The notes: generated from the letters alone by a model not told the origin. A DNA stretch of 25,762 nucleotides from Campylobacteraceae bacterium (GCA_026995985.1 JALWNF010000043.1:1-25762), one strand, 5' to 3'; counted from the first letter of the stretch, positions 7,860 through 15,836 are shown. Translations and numbers: made by a program.

Positions 7860-8423
7860 CTATTTTATAGGCTCTTTGATATAAGCACTCAATCGTGCCA
7901 TAGCCTCTTTATGATTGGTTATAAAATCTTGATGAGCATTACTATTACAGTAGTTTGTCACAATAAAAACTCCTGCAACAGGAACATTAAACTCTTTAGC
8001 AACTCTCAAGACAGAAAAAAATTCCATATTTTCAAGACTTATTCCATTCTCTAAATAGTACTTTGACAATCTCTTGTCTGTTGTAATATAATTAGATGAG
8101 TTGACAATAGTTTCACGTGAAACATTGGAGTTATTAAGTAGTGATGTTGCTTTAACAACACCTTCATAGGTTGAAATCATATTATCTATTGGTGTATAGG
8201 CATTAGCATTAAAAAAACTGTTTTCAATATTGGTTGCTGTTTTTGAGTGGATAATATCAAAAATATTGTGTATACCATAAGACCCAGCTGTTCCAATAAA
8301 CATTAAAAAGGGTGGCTTTTTATTCTCTAAATAGCGTGATAGATTCATTGCCATATCAATCATACCAATACCCATAGGTTTAGCAAAATCAAAATTCTCA
8401 CTCTCTCCTGCACAGATAAACAT
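7860..8423 (-). CDS. Short PNP/MTAN-family (purine nucleoside phosphorylase-like) protein
   Basis: A 187-residue protein related to the nucleoside phosphorylase / MTA-SAH nucleosidase fold. GIGMIDMAMNLSRYL plus FLMFIGTAGSYG (to about residue 50) matches the family's central glycine-rich strand, and SLENMEFFSVLRVAKEFNVP (129-148) matches the VEMEATA ribose-binding helix, with E134 in the expected place. It is about 40 residues shorter than MTAN, and the N-terminal strand with the catalytic-type Glu12 appears absent. Where MTAN has a catalytic Asp (ISD), this protein has Asn157 (IVTNY), as in 6-oxopurine-specific phosphorylases. Its substrate is therefore uncertain. ATG at 8423 has AAGGA inside the hisF end and lies two bases after the hisF stop, so the two are probably co-transcribed. 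parS site 5 lies within codons 100-105. Confidence 0.75.
   Translation of the reverse strand: MFICAGESENFDFAKPMGIGMIDMAMNLSRYLENKKPPFLMFIGTAGSYGIHNIFDIIHSKTATNIENSFFNANAYTPIDNMISTYEGVVKATSLLNNSNVSRETIVNSSNYITTDKRLSKYYLENGISLENMEFFSVLRVAKEFNVPVAGVFIVTNYCNSNAHQDFITNHKEAMARLSAYIKEPIK
8109..8124. promoter_or_regulatory. parS centromere site 5 (one mismatch, within CDS)
   Basis: AGTTTCACGTGAAACA matches 15 of 16 bases of the consensus, keeping the 14-bp core palindrome. On the minus strand it encodes the end of N100 and V-S-R-E-T (101-105) of the nucleosidase-like protein. Confidence 0.82.
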
Positions 8424-8425
8424 CT

Positions 8426-9190
8426 CTAAATCCTTACAGGTATATTTTCATTACGGAGATAGTGTTTTAAATCCATAATATCTATCTCTCTAAAGTGAAA
8501 AATAGAAGCAGCTAAAGCAGCATCGGCATTACCTTTTATAAATGCATCTCTTATATGCTCCATTGTTCCAGCTCCACCTGAGGCGATAATTGGAATGTTG
8601 ACTAACTCTGCAATACGTGAGTTTAACTCATTGTCAAATCCAGCTTTTGTCCCATCTGCGTCCATAGAGGTTATAAGCAACTCCCCTGCTCCTCTATTAT
8701 AAGACTCTTTTGCCCACTCTAAAGCGTCAATGCCTGTGTCATTTCTTCCTCCATGTGTAAAGATGTGCCACTTGTTAGGAGCTACTCTTTTGGCATCTAT
8801 GGCTACAACTATACATTGTGAGCCAAAACGTTTTGCACCCTCATCAATAAACTCTGGTCGTCTAATAGCAGCAGAGTTAATGCTTACTTTATCGCAACCT
8901 ACATTTAAAAGTTTGTAGATGTCATTTAACTCTCTAATTCCCCCTCCAACAGTAAGAGGAATGAATACTTCTTTTGCTACCTCTTTGACAACATCTACAA
9001 TAGTGTCCCGTCCCTCATGAGTTGCTCCAATATCTAAAAAGGTAATCTCATCAGCACCCTCAACATTATAACGCTTTGCTACCTCTACAGGGTCACCTGC
9101 ATCTCTTAGACCTACAAAGTTAACACCCTTAACAACTCTACCATTGTCTACATCTAAGCAAGGTATAATTCGTTTTGCAAAATATTCCAT
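8426..9190 (-). CDS. hisF: Imidazole glycerol phosphate synthase, cyclase subunit
   Basis: With HisH, converts PRFAR and ammonia into imidazole glycerol phosphate (histidine pathway) and AICAR, which feeds back into purine synthesis. It is 254 residues, the usual length. The (beta/alpha)8 barrel carries catalytic-type Asp13 in [15 protein letters not shown] and Asp132 in VVAIDAKR, with phosphate-binding VGGGIR and ASGGAG loops. The frame is open to 9229, but [15 protein letters not shown] is the family N-terminus and has AAGGA just upstream. hisH and the other his genes are not adjacent, so this is an isolated his gene. The promoter is likely the TATAAT on the minus strand in the gap shared with ksgA. 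Confidence 0.96.
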   Translation of the reverse strand: MEYFAKRIIPCLDVDNGRVVKGVNFVGLRDAGDPVEVAKRYNVEGADEITFLDIGATHEGRDTIVDVVKEVAKEVFIPLTVGGGIRELNDIYKLLNVGCDKVSINSAAIRRPEFIDEGAKRFGSQCIVVAIDAKRVAPNKWHIFTHGGRNDTGIDALEWAKESYNRGAGELLITSMDADGTKAGFDNELNSRIAELVNIPIIASGGAGTMEHIRDAFIKGNADAALAASIFHFREIDIMDLKHYLRNENIPVRI

Positions 9191-9208
9191 CGTATTCCTT
9201 ACAATTAT

Positions 9209-9220
9209 TATGATAGAATT
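9209..9220 (+). promoter_or_regulatory. Predicted ksgA -10 region in the hisF/ksgA divergent gap
   Basis: TATGATAGAATT precedes ksgA by about 40 bases and matches the element before the pseudouridine synthase gene. A TATAAT for hisF lies on the opposite strand directly beside it, so the 69-base gap acts as a back-to-back promoter. Confidence 0.4.
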
Positions 9221-9259
9221 ATAACTCAAATAGTTAATATTAAGTAAGAATTGTGTAAA

Positions 9260-10117
9260 ATGAATAAAATTGAAAATCTATCAGAGTTTGCCAACAAACG
9301 TTTTGGGCAGAACTTTTTAAAAAATGACGCGATAATAAAAAAAATCATCCAATCGATTCCCAATGATAACTTGCAAGTTGCAGAGATTGGGCCTGGCTTA
9401 GGTGATTTAACCAAAGAGTTAATTTTAACTCGAAATGTCACAGCATTTGAGGTTGATAAAAGATTATGTGAACATCTCCAAAAGATATTTAGTGACGCAC
9501 TCCACACAGCGACACTAACACTTAAATGTGGAGATGTACTAGAGTATTGGGGGGAAAATAGACTACTAGATGAACCATATCATCTTGTGGCAAATTTACC
9601 CTACTATATTGCCACCAATATTATCTTAAAAGCATTAAAAGATGAGCATTGCCAATCGATTTTGGTTATGGTTCAAAAAGAGGTTGCTAAAAAGTTTTCA
9701 GCAGAGGTAGGGCAGAGAGAGTTTTCAGGACTCTCTGTACTTACTCAAACAGTAGGTTCTGGGGAGCTACTTTTTGATGTTGGAGCAGAAAATTTTATTC
9801 CTCCACCAAAAGTGACCTCTTCGATTCTTTTAATATGTAAAAAACGTAGTGAAGATAATGAAGATTTTGAAAAATTTTTAAAGGTTGCATTTAAACAACC
9901 TAGAAAAAAGTTGGTCAAAAATCTAAGCACTCACTACTCTAAAGATAAGATTGAAGAGATACTTCATAAGCTAAAACAAAATCTTTCCATCAGACCTCAT
10001 GAAGTTGAGACATCTATTTATCATCACTTATATAATGAATTAAACAAGGATAGTATAGATGGAAGAGAACAAGCAACAAGAAAAAAGTCAAAATCAAGAG
10101 AATGTAATAAAAAGTAA
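9260..10117 (+). CDS. ksgA: 16S rRNA dimethyladenosine transferase
   Basis: Dimethylates the two adjacent adenines in the 3'-terminal hairpin of 16S rRNA during late small-subunit assembly. It is 285 residues. FGQNFL opens the domain, [10 protein letters not shown] (41-50) is SAM motif I, GDVLEY is the acidic adenine-binding motif, and NLPYY (112-116) is the catalytic target-adenine motif. The ATG at 9260 gives the family N-terminus; an in-frame TTG at 9251 is less likely. The last 59 bases overlap the start of rnj in another frame and encode a basic tail ([19 protein letters not shown]) beyond the normal fold, so the KsgA tail and the RNase J N-terminus are overprinted. Confidence 0.96.
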   Translation: MNKIENLSEFANKRFGQNFLKNDAIIKKIIQSIPNDNLQVAEIGPGLGDLTKELILTRNVTAFEVDKRLCEHLQKIFSDALHTATLTLKCGDVLEYWGENRLLDEPYHLVANLPYYIATNIILKALKDEHCQSILVMVQKEVAKKFSAEVGQREFSGLSVLTQTVGSGELLFDVGAENFIPPPKVTSSILLICKKRSEDNEDFEKFLKVAFKQPRKKLVKNLSTHYSKDKIEEILHKLKQNLSIRPHEVETSIYHHLYNELNKDSIDGREQATRKKSKSRECNKK

Positions 10118-12179
10118 TACTCAAAATAGTACAGATATAAAATCAAGAAGAGAACGACCTGATAGACCTAGACGAGCAGGTAATCCACATAGACGACCAA
10201 AACCTCCTATTCAACCTCTTCATGTTAGCACTATTAAAGAGAAATCTGAAATAGATGAGAATGGAGAGAAGCCTAAACATAATTTAAGTCATAAATCTCA
10301 AGGAAAGGTTCAACATAAAAAGGTTCAACATAAAAAGAGTGAACAAAATAGAGCAACTAAGCAAAATCATAAGAATAAAAAAGCAAGTCGTATTGGTAAT
10401 GGACGACGAACTAAAAAAAATATCTCAGGACCAATGAGTGATGCTATGAAAGCTTCTATTTTAGAAAATATAGAAGTTAATGACTTGCGTATGAACCCTT
10501 GGAAGCAGATTGAACACAATAACCATAAAGTGAGATTTACTCCTTTAGGTGGTCTTGGAGAGATTGGAGGGAATATAGCTGTTATGGAAGATGATGAGAG
10601 TGCCTTTATTATTGATGTAGGTATGTCATTTCCTGATGAGACAATGCATGGGGTTGATATTTTAGTTCCTGATTTCTCTTATCTACATGCTATAAAAGAT
10701 AAGATTGTAGCTGTAGTTATTACCCATGCTCACGAGGACCATATTGGAGCTATGCCTTATCTTTATAAAGAGTTACAGTTTCCGATTTGGGGAACACCTC
10801 TTGCATTAGCTATGATAGAAAATAAGTTTCAAGAGCATGGTCTTATGGAGCATGTTAAGCTATTTAATTATGTAACTAAAAGAAAACAGTATCAAATAGG
10901 TAGCTTCAAGATTGAGTGGATGCACAATACTCACTCTATTATAGATGCCTGTTCATTGGCAATTGAATCAAAAGCAGGTACATTTATTCATACAGCAGAT
11001 TTTAAAGTTGACCATACACCTATTGATAATCAAACTATGGATTTACAACGTTATGCCTACTATGGCTCAAAAGGTGTTCTTTGTCTCTTTTCAGATAGTA
11101 CAAACTCTCATACCCCAGGGTTTACAAAATCTGAAGCAGTTGTAGGAAAAACATTTGACAGACTATTTGCTCTTGCAACAGGTAGAGTTATTATGTCAAC
11201 CTTCTCATCAAATACACACCGTATTTTCCAAGCAATGGAGAGAGGCATTGAGGCAGGACGAAAAATCTGTGTTATTGGACGCTCAATGGAGAGAAATATT
11301 GAGACAACAAGACGCTTAGGCTATGTAGATATTGAAGATAAACATTTTATTGAATCTCATGAAATACCAAAGTATCCTGATGACAAACTACTTATTGTAA
11401 CAACAGGTTCACAAGGAGAAATCATGGCTGCTCTTTCAAGAATGGCAACTAATGAGCATAGGCATGTAAAGCTAAAACCGAGTGATACTATTATTATCTC
11501 TGCTCATGCTATTCCAGGAAATGAGAGTTCTGTCTCTTCACTTATGAATAAGTTAGTTAAAGCAGGGGTAACTGTACGATATAAAGACTTTGAAAATATT
11601 CATGTCTCTGGTCACGCAGCCCAAGAGGAGCAAAAACTCATCTTACGATTGGTTCAACCTAAATTCTTTTTACCTGTCCATGGCGAATACAATCATATAT
11701 TTAAGCACTCTAAAACAGCTATTGAGTGTGGGGTGAACCCTAGAAATATTCTACTTATGAGTGATGGTGACCAGATTGAGATTACAACTAAATATATTAA
11801 AAAGGTAAAAAGTGTAAAAACAGGTAAAAGCTATATTGATAACCAAAACAACCAAGAGATAAAATCTGATGTAGTTGAAGATAGACAGAAACTTTCACAA
11901 GATGGTATTGTCAATATTGCTATGCAACTTAACAAGTCAACAAAAAAATTAATAGGAAAAGTAGTTGTTAACTCTAGTGGATTAGTTCCGAAAAAAGATA
12001 GTAAACGATTTACTCATGAGATTGAAAATATTATTGATACATTCTTAATTAATGCAGATGAGAAACAGTTAACTTCTAGTAATACAATTCAAAAAGAGAT
12101 AAATGGCATTGTTCGCAAGTTTATTGTACGTACTAAGAAACGCTATCCTATTATAAATACTGTTGTCTTTATGGTATAG
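10059..12179 (+). CDS. rnj: Ribonuclease J
   Basis: A 706-residue metallo-beta-lactamase / beta-CASP nuclease with 5'-3' exo- and endonuclease activity, the central mRNA-decay enzyme in Campylobacterota, which lack RNase E. Residues 1 to about 155 form a low-complexity, strongly basic extension rich in K, R, Q, N and H, like the long N-terminal extension known from Helicobacter pylori RNase J. The catalytic core begins near KVRFTPLGGLGEIGGN. HAHEDH (223-228) supplies zinc ligands. HTADFKVD, SDSTNS, SGHAAQEE and PVHGEYNH are the later beta-lactamase/beta-CASP motifs. RBS AAGGA (10046-10050) sits eight bases before the ATG, inside ksgA, so translation is coupled. Tandem VQHKK repeats (residues 84-93) sit in the extension. 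Confidence 0.96.
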   Translation: MEENKQQEKSQNQENVIKSNTQNSTDIKSRRERPDRPRRAGNPHRRPKPPIQPLHVSTIKEKSEIDENGEKPKHNLSHKSQGKVQHKKVQHKKSEQNRATKQNHKNKKASRIGNGRRTKKNISGPMSDAMKASILENIEVNDLRMNPWKQIEHNNHKVRFTPLGGLGEIGGNIAVMEDDESAFIIDVGMSFPDETMHGVDILVPDFSYLHAIKDKIVAVVITHAHEDHIGAMPYLYKELQFPIWGTPLALAMIENKFQEHGLMEHVKLFNYVTKRKQYQIGSFKIEWMHNTHSIIDACSLAIESKAGTFIHTADFKVDHTPIDNQTMDLQRYAYYGSKGVLCLFSDSTNSHTPGFTKSEAVVGKTFDRLFALATGRVIMSTFSSNTHRIFQAMERGIEAGRKICVIGRSMERNIETTRRLGYVDIEDKHFIESHEIPKYPDDKLLIVTTGSQGEIMAALSRMATNEHRHVKLKPSDTIIISAHAIPGNESSVSSLMNKLVKAGVTVRYKDFENIHVSGHAAQEEQKLILRLVQPKFFLPVHGEYNHIFKHSKTAIECGVNPRNILLMSDGDQIEITTKYIKKVKSVKTGKSYIDNQNNQEIKSDVVEDRQKLSQDGIVNIAMQLNKSTKKLIGKVVVNSSGLVPKKDSKRFTHEIENIIDTFLINADEKQLTSSNTIQKEINGIVRKFIVRTKKRYPIINTVVFMV
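10304..10333 (+). repeat. 15-bp tandem duplication in the rnj N-terminal extension
   Basis: AAAGGTTCAACATAA occurs twice head to tail with a 15-base period, encoding KVQHK twice. It keeps frame and lies in a disordered, low-complexity part, so copy number could drift without breaking the enzyme. Confidence 0.75.
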
Positions 12180-12258
12180 CAACTATCCCCTATACCTATA
12201 GGGTTCTCCAACCAATTTTTCTAAAAAAAACATTATATTTTTAAGATTGCTTAATAAA

Positions 12259-12290
12259 AAAGTTTATTTTAAGTAAACTTTATTTTTAAA
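12259..12290 (+). terminator. Possible rnj terminator
   Basis: AAAGTTTA (12259-12266) and TAAACTTT (12274-12281) make an 8-bp stem with a 7-base loop followed by ATTTTTAAAC. The stem is AT-rich, so strength is doubtful. An earlier inverted repeat, CCCTATA/TATAGGG (12188-12203), lies 8 bases past the rnj stop and could also contribute. Confidence 0.4.
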
Positions 12291-12294
12291 CTTA

Positions 12295-12300
12295 TATAAT
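12295..12300 (+). promoter_or_regulatory. Predicted -10 box of the helix-hairpin-helix gene
   Basis: TATAAT, 47 bases upstream of the ATG at 12347, after the possible rnj terminator. A strong AAAGGAG ribosome site lies close to the ATG, so this gene is likely transcribed apart from rnj. Confidence 0.45.
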
Positions 12301-12346
12301 AGATAGATAGTATAAATAGTTTATTTTAGTGATAAAGGAGAATATT

Positions 12347-12790
12347 ATGTCTGAAGGTATTATATACTTTATATTTGTAGCATTAATTGGAGGAGTTATT
12401 GGTTACTTAATTGGTAAATCTAGTTGTGCAAAAAGGAGTAGTTGCAATGAAGGCAAAAAAGGGACACATGAACTACATATTGACCAAAGAGAACAGCTAA
12501 ATAAAGAGTCAACACCTGTAAGTAGTGAATCAAAAGAGGTTGGAAAGAAACCTACACTACTATCAGAACCAAGAGAAGGAGAAAAAGATAATCTTCAACT
12601 TATAAAAGGTATTGGAAAAGTTTCAGAAAAGACTCTTAATGACCTAGGAATCTACTACTTTTATCAAATTGCTAACTTTACTAAAGAGGAAGTTATATGG
12701 CTAAATAGTGCTATAGGTGCTTTTCCAGGTAAAATAGAACGTGAAAAGTGGGTTGAGCAAGCAAAAGAGTTAGTAAAAAACTCTAAGTAA
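12347..12790 (+). CDS. Membrane-anchored protein with C-terminal helix-hairpin-helix-like domain
   Basis: A 147-residue protein. Residues 4-23 form one glycine-containing membrane helix, followed by a Cys/Lys patch (SSCAKRSSC), a polar linker of about 45 residues, and a C-terminal domain from about residue 83. That domain has LIKGIGKVSEKTLNDLGI, a helix-hairpin-helix-like turn (GIGxxxEKxL), then YQIANFTKEEVIWLN and FPGKIEREKWVEQAKEL. The same FPGRIxRExWVxQA block occurs at the end of many proteobacterial proteins, some attached to NADH dehydrogenase or ribosomal subunits. Its biochemical role is not established to my knowledge. The first in-frame ATG (12329) lacks the good RBS spacing that the ATG at 12347 has. 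Confidence 0.8.
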   Translation: MSEGIIYFIFVALIGGVIGYLIGKSSCAKRSSCNEGKKGTHELHIDQREQLNKESTPVSSESKEVGKKPTLLSEPREGEKDNLQLIKGIGKVSEKTLNDLGIYYFYQIANFTKEEVIWLNSAIGAFPGKIEREKWVEQAKELVKNSK

Positions 12791-12797
12791 AATATCT

Positions 12798-12830
12798 CTA
12801 TTGGTTCTTACGTCTTGTATGAACCAATAG
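12798..12830. terminator. Possible shared hairpin between convergent genes
   Basis: CTATTGGTTC (12798-12807) and GAACCAATAG (12821-12830) form a perfect 10-bp stem with a 13-base loop. It covers the last codons and stop of the MFS gene and lies just after the stop of the helix-hairpin-helix gene. The two genes converge with only 7 bases between them, so the hairpin could end both transcripts. No strong T-run follows on either strand. Confidence 0.45.
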
Positions 12831-13898
12831 CATTAAAAATGCTAAAAAAGCAATAAAAGATTCAACTAAAAAGAGTTGCTTAGGATAGCTCTCATAAACC
12901 ACTCCTGCTACAAATGCTCCAAATGCCCCACCTAATCCAAAAGATATACCCAAAAAGAACTGTTGGGCTAAACGCTTTTGTGTATAGAGAGAAAAGACAT
13001 AACTAATCGCTGCTGTATGATACAGAGCAAAGCTTATAGCGTGTAGAGATTGCCCTAGAAAGGTCAAAAGTAGTGAAGATGGGTATAGGTATAGCATAAG
13101 CCATCTAAAGGCAGTAACAACCGTTGCAAACTGTAAAATATTTAAGAGATTACGCTGGAGTAGTGGTCCTTGAAAGTAGAGCATAACAATCTCACAAATA
13201 ACACCAAAACTCCATAGATATGAGACTACTTCTGAAGAGAATCCCTGCTCTCCTGCATAGATAGTAAAAAAGGTGTAAAAACCACCAAAAGCAACCTGCA
13301 TAAGAAAGATACTACTCCAAAATGCCCAATATTTTGTTAAGGAGAAGGCTGAAGTGTTCTCCTTTGCTTCCTCTTTGGCTACACTATCTTGATGAACAAT
13401 AGAGTAACCAAATAGAAAAGTAAAAAATGCTAAAAGTGACAGACAATAGAGTGTTGAAGTAGCAGAGAGATTAAGCTCTCCTAAGGTAAGAACTACAACA
13501 ATAAATCCAACAGAACCCCAAAGCCGAATCTTCCCATAGAGCTTTTTACTCAATGTACTTAGAGCAATGGTCTCAACAAAAGGTAAAATAACACCCATAG
13601 ATGCACCAAAGAGTAGATTTGCACTTAGATATATCCAAAAGTTCTCTACTGTACTAAGCAGTAGTACTGCTCCAACAAAGGTAAACAGAAGTGCTAAACG
13701 GAAAACATGTTGGGTTAATTCAATATAGTATTTAAATACAAATGGAAGCAAAAAACGCATAAATGGTGCAGCAGAGCCAATAATACCTATCTGTAACTTA
13801 GTATACTCAAAATCCAAAAGTGTCTTAGGTACAAAGACAATATATACACCTACTAAAGCAAAGTAGGCAAAATAAAATAGAGATAGGAGTAATTTCAT
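12798..13898 (-). CDS. MFS transporter (HcaT / MFS_1-like)
   Basis: A 366-residue, highly hydrophobic protein with about 12 membrane spans and a charged cytoplasmic linker near the middle (HQDSVAKEEAKENTSAF), the usual split of the two six-helix halves. Features such as GIIGSAAPFMRFLLPF and YGKIRLWGSVGFI resemble the HcaT / nucleoside-proton symporter branch of MFS. The substrate is unknown. The ATG at 13898 shares its A with the stop of the RDD gene (TGATG), pointing to translational coupling; the frame could also begin at TTG 13901. Confidence 0.85.
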   Translation of the reverse strand: MKLLLSLFYFAYFALVGVYIVFVPKTLLDFEYTKLQIGIIGSAAPFMRFLLPFVFKYYIELTQHVFRLALLFTFVGAVLLLSTVENFWIYLSANLLFGASMGVILPFVETIALSTLSKKLYGKIRLWGSVGFIVVVLTLGELNLSATSTLYCLSLLAFFTFLFGYSIVHQDSVAKEEAKENTSAFSLTKYWAFWSSIFLMQVAFGGFYTFFTIYAGEQGFSSEVVSYLWSFGVICEIVMLYFQGPLLQRNLLNILQFATVVTAFRWLMLYLYPSSLLLTFLGQSLHAISFALYHTAAISYVFSLYTQKRLAQQFFLGISFGLGGAFGAFVAGVVYESYPKQLFLVESFIAFLAFLMLLVHTRRKNQ

Positions 13899-14425
13899 CA
13901 ATTAGATTTTTTTTGGGTTGCCATATTTTGAGGAGGATTTGGGTCAATAATCAAACAAGTAGCACTTAAAAGGTCATGAATGGTACGTCCATCTTTACGA
14001 AAAAGAGGTACAAACCAAAAAAAAGGAATAAACAGACTAAAAGGTAACATTAAATTTCTAAAAACAATAGAGAACAAAGAGGGGTTCTCTAGTGTATGAA
14101 ACTCAATAACCTTTAACCCTTGTGACCTAGCCCCTGGTGTTCTTCCTTCATCTTTATACATAAAAATTGTCAAGATTATTAAATAGGGAACCATTACATA
14201 AGTCCATGCTAAAAGTTTCTCCTCTGAAGCTCCCTCTCTTCCGTCCATTACCAAATAGATAACAGCATACATAATAGGCATAAAAAGCATAAAAATATCG
14301 GTTAAAAATGCTTTTGCTCTTTTGCCTTTACTAGCATAAGGAATAGCAGGTTTCTCTACCTTCTCTTCTTCACCTTTTGTAACTCTATTTTTTTTTATAT
14401 CTCTAAATCGCTGTTTTTTTGCCAT
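13898..14425 (-). CDS. RDD family membrane protein
   Basis: A 175-residue protein with a basic, charged N-terminus (about 35 residues) followed by an RDD domain. The domain shows KRAKAFLTDIFML (opening Arg and Asp of the family), two or three hydrophobic spans, DEGRTPGARSQGLKVI and a closing KDGRTIHDLLSAT. The role of RDD proteins is poorly defined; some act as Na+/H+ antiporters. It lies between gspF and the MFS gene on one strand, 28 bases after gspF, and is likely co-transcribed with both. Confidence 0.88.
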   Translation of the reverse strand: MAKKQRFRDIKKNRVTKGEEEKVEKPAIPYASKGKRAKAFLTDIFMLFMPIMYAVIYLVMDGREGASEEKLLAWTYVMVPYLIILTIFMYKDEGRTPGARSQGLKVIEFHTLENPSLFSIVFRNLMLPFSLFIPFFWFVPLFRKDGRTIHDLLSATCLIIDPNPPQNMATQKKSN

Positions 14426-14453
14426 TTTAAACTCCTAAAATGAAATTGTACCA

Positions 14454-15665
14454 TTATGAACCTAAGTTCATTGAGAAGATAGGTAAAAGCATAGCAGCGA
14501 CAATAACCCCAACAACCAAACCAATAAAGAGCATCATAAATGGCTCAAGCAGAGATAGTAACATCTTTAGCCTATCATCATTCTCTTCACGATAGAGTGC
14601 AGCAACATTACTTAAAATACTTGCCACCTCACTAGACTCCTCACCAAGGGCCAATGCTTGCATAAAGTTACGTTTTGGTAAAACTCCTTTTCCTCGTTGC
14701 AATGAGGTGGAGAGTTTGTTTCCCTCAATAACTCTCTTAGAAGCTGACTCAAAACTCTCTTTCATTGCAGCATTTGAAAAAGTAGTAGTTGCCAACTTTA
14801 CAGCATGAGCATAAGATACTCCAGAATCCAACATAAGAGATAGTATATAAGAGAAACGTCCAAGCTCATGGTTTTGAATAAGCTCTCCAATAACAGGCAT
14901 CTTTAACATAAAGCTATCGTAAGCCTTTTTAAATCCATAAATATATTTATAGGCTAACTTAAAAATAAAAATTGTTCCTAAAAACCCAACAATTATTACT
15001 ATATAGTTAGTTGTTAAGAAGTTACTAACACCTAAAACAAACTTAGTTATCTCTGGTAGCTCTTGCCCTGTATCAGCAAATATACCTGTAATTTTAGGCA
15101 CAACAACAGCAATAAGAAATCCTGTCATTAAAATTGCTACAATAAAGATAAAAAGTGGATAAGCCATAGCATTACTAACTTGCTTTTTAATTTTTGCCTG
15201 AGAGGAGAAAAATGTTCCCATCTGAATAAGCACAGGAACCATCTTGCCACTCTGTCCAGCAACATTAATACTCTGTAAAAAGAAATCAGGCATAGCATAG
15301 ACTGACTGAGATGCTAAAGCATGATAGAGTGACTTTCCCTCTTCAATCATAGTTCTTAGAGAAGCTAAAAAAGAGGTATACTTCTTCTCATTTTTATGTT
15401 GCCCCTCAATAAGCTTAATTGCAGTTAAGATAGTCATTCCAGAGTTAAGATAAGATGATAACTCTTTAGCAAAAGAGGATAGCAATGGTCCTGGCATTTG
15501 GCGTTGTGAAAAGTTTTTAATATTAATCTGAGAACTCTCAGATATATCTTGATAGAAGATACCTTGTGCCTTTAGTTTCTGCTTTGCCTCCTCTATACTT
15601 GAAGCCTCTATAGCTCCTTTGGTACTTTTTCCTTGTTTAGTTATACCTTTATATTTAAATAACAT
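14454..15665 (-). CDS. GspF/PilC-family inner-membrane platform protein
   Basis: A 403-residue type II secretion / type IV pilus platform protein. It has the N-terminal KYKGITKQGKSTKG segment and two T2SF repeats, the first near residues 65-185 (SFAKELSSYLNSGMTILTAI) and the second near 270-395 (FSYILSLMLDSGVSYAHAV). Three membrane spans follow the family pattern: one after YPLFIFIVAILMTG, one near 220-240, and one at the C-terminus. The partner ATPase, major pseudopilin and secretin are not adjacent, so this is an isolated family member and I cannot say whether it serves a pilus, a pseudopilus or DNA uptake. A TATAAT (15695-15700 on this strand) and TAAGG RBS precede the ATG. Confidence 0.9.
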   Translation of the reverse strand: MLFKYKGITKQGKSTKGAIEASSIEEAKQKLKAQGIFYQDISESSQINIKNFSQRQMPGPLLSSFAKELSSYLNSGMTILTAIKLIEGQHKNEKKYTSFLASLRTMIEEGKSLYHALASQSVYAMPDFFLQSINVAGQSGKMVPVLIQMGTFFSSQAKIKKQVSNAMAYPLFIFIVAILMTGFLIAVVVPKITGIFADTGQELPEITKFVLGVSNFLTTNYIVIIVGFLGTIFIFKLAYKYIYGFKKAYDSFMLKMPVIGELIQNHELGRFSYILSLMLDSGVSYAHAVKLATTTFSNAAMKESFESASKRVIEGNKLSTSLQRGKGVLPKRNFMQALALGEESSEVASILSNVAALYREENDDRLKMLLSLLEPFMMLFIGLVVGVIVAAMLLPIFSMNLGS

Positions 15666-15836
15666 ATTAACTTGCCTTACTTTTTAATAAAAAAATTATA
15701 ACATCTCTTCTCTATATCACTCCTATATCATTTTTAAACTTTTAAAAGCAAACTTATTTAAAGATATTTTTTAAATAATAACAGTAAAAAAGTATTACAA
15801 TTTAAGATTTTTATAACAAAATTTATTTTTTTATGT

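Noticed and set aside
9226..9507. 93-codon open frame on the minus strand opposite the start of ksgA
   Set aside because: It lies antisense to the conserved KsgA SAM motif and has no recognisable domain or ribosome site, so it is a shadow of ksgA.
12188..12203. CCCTATA/TATAGGG inverted repeat as a full terminator of rnj
   Set aside because: Only two bases separate the arms and no clear T-run follows; at most it contributes weakly, so it is mentioned only with the downstream hairpin.
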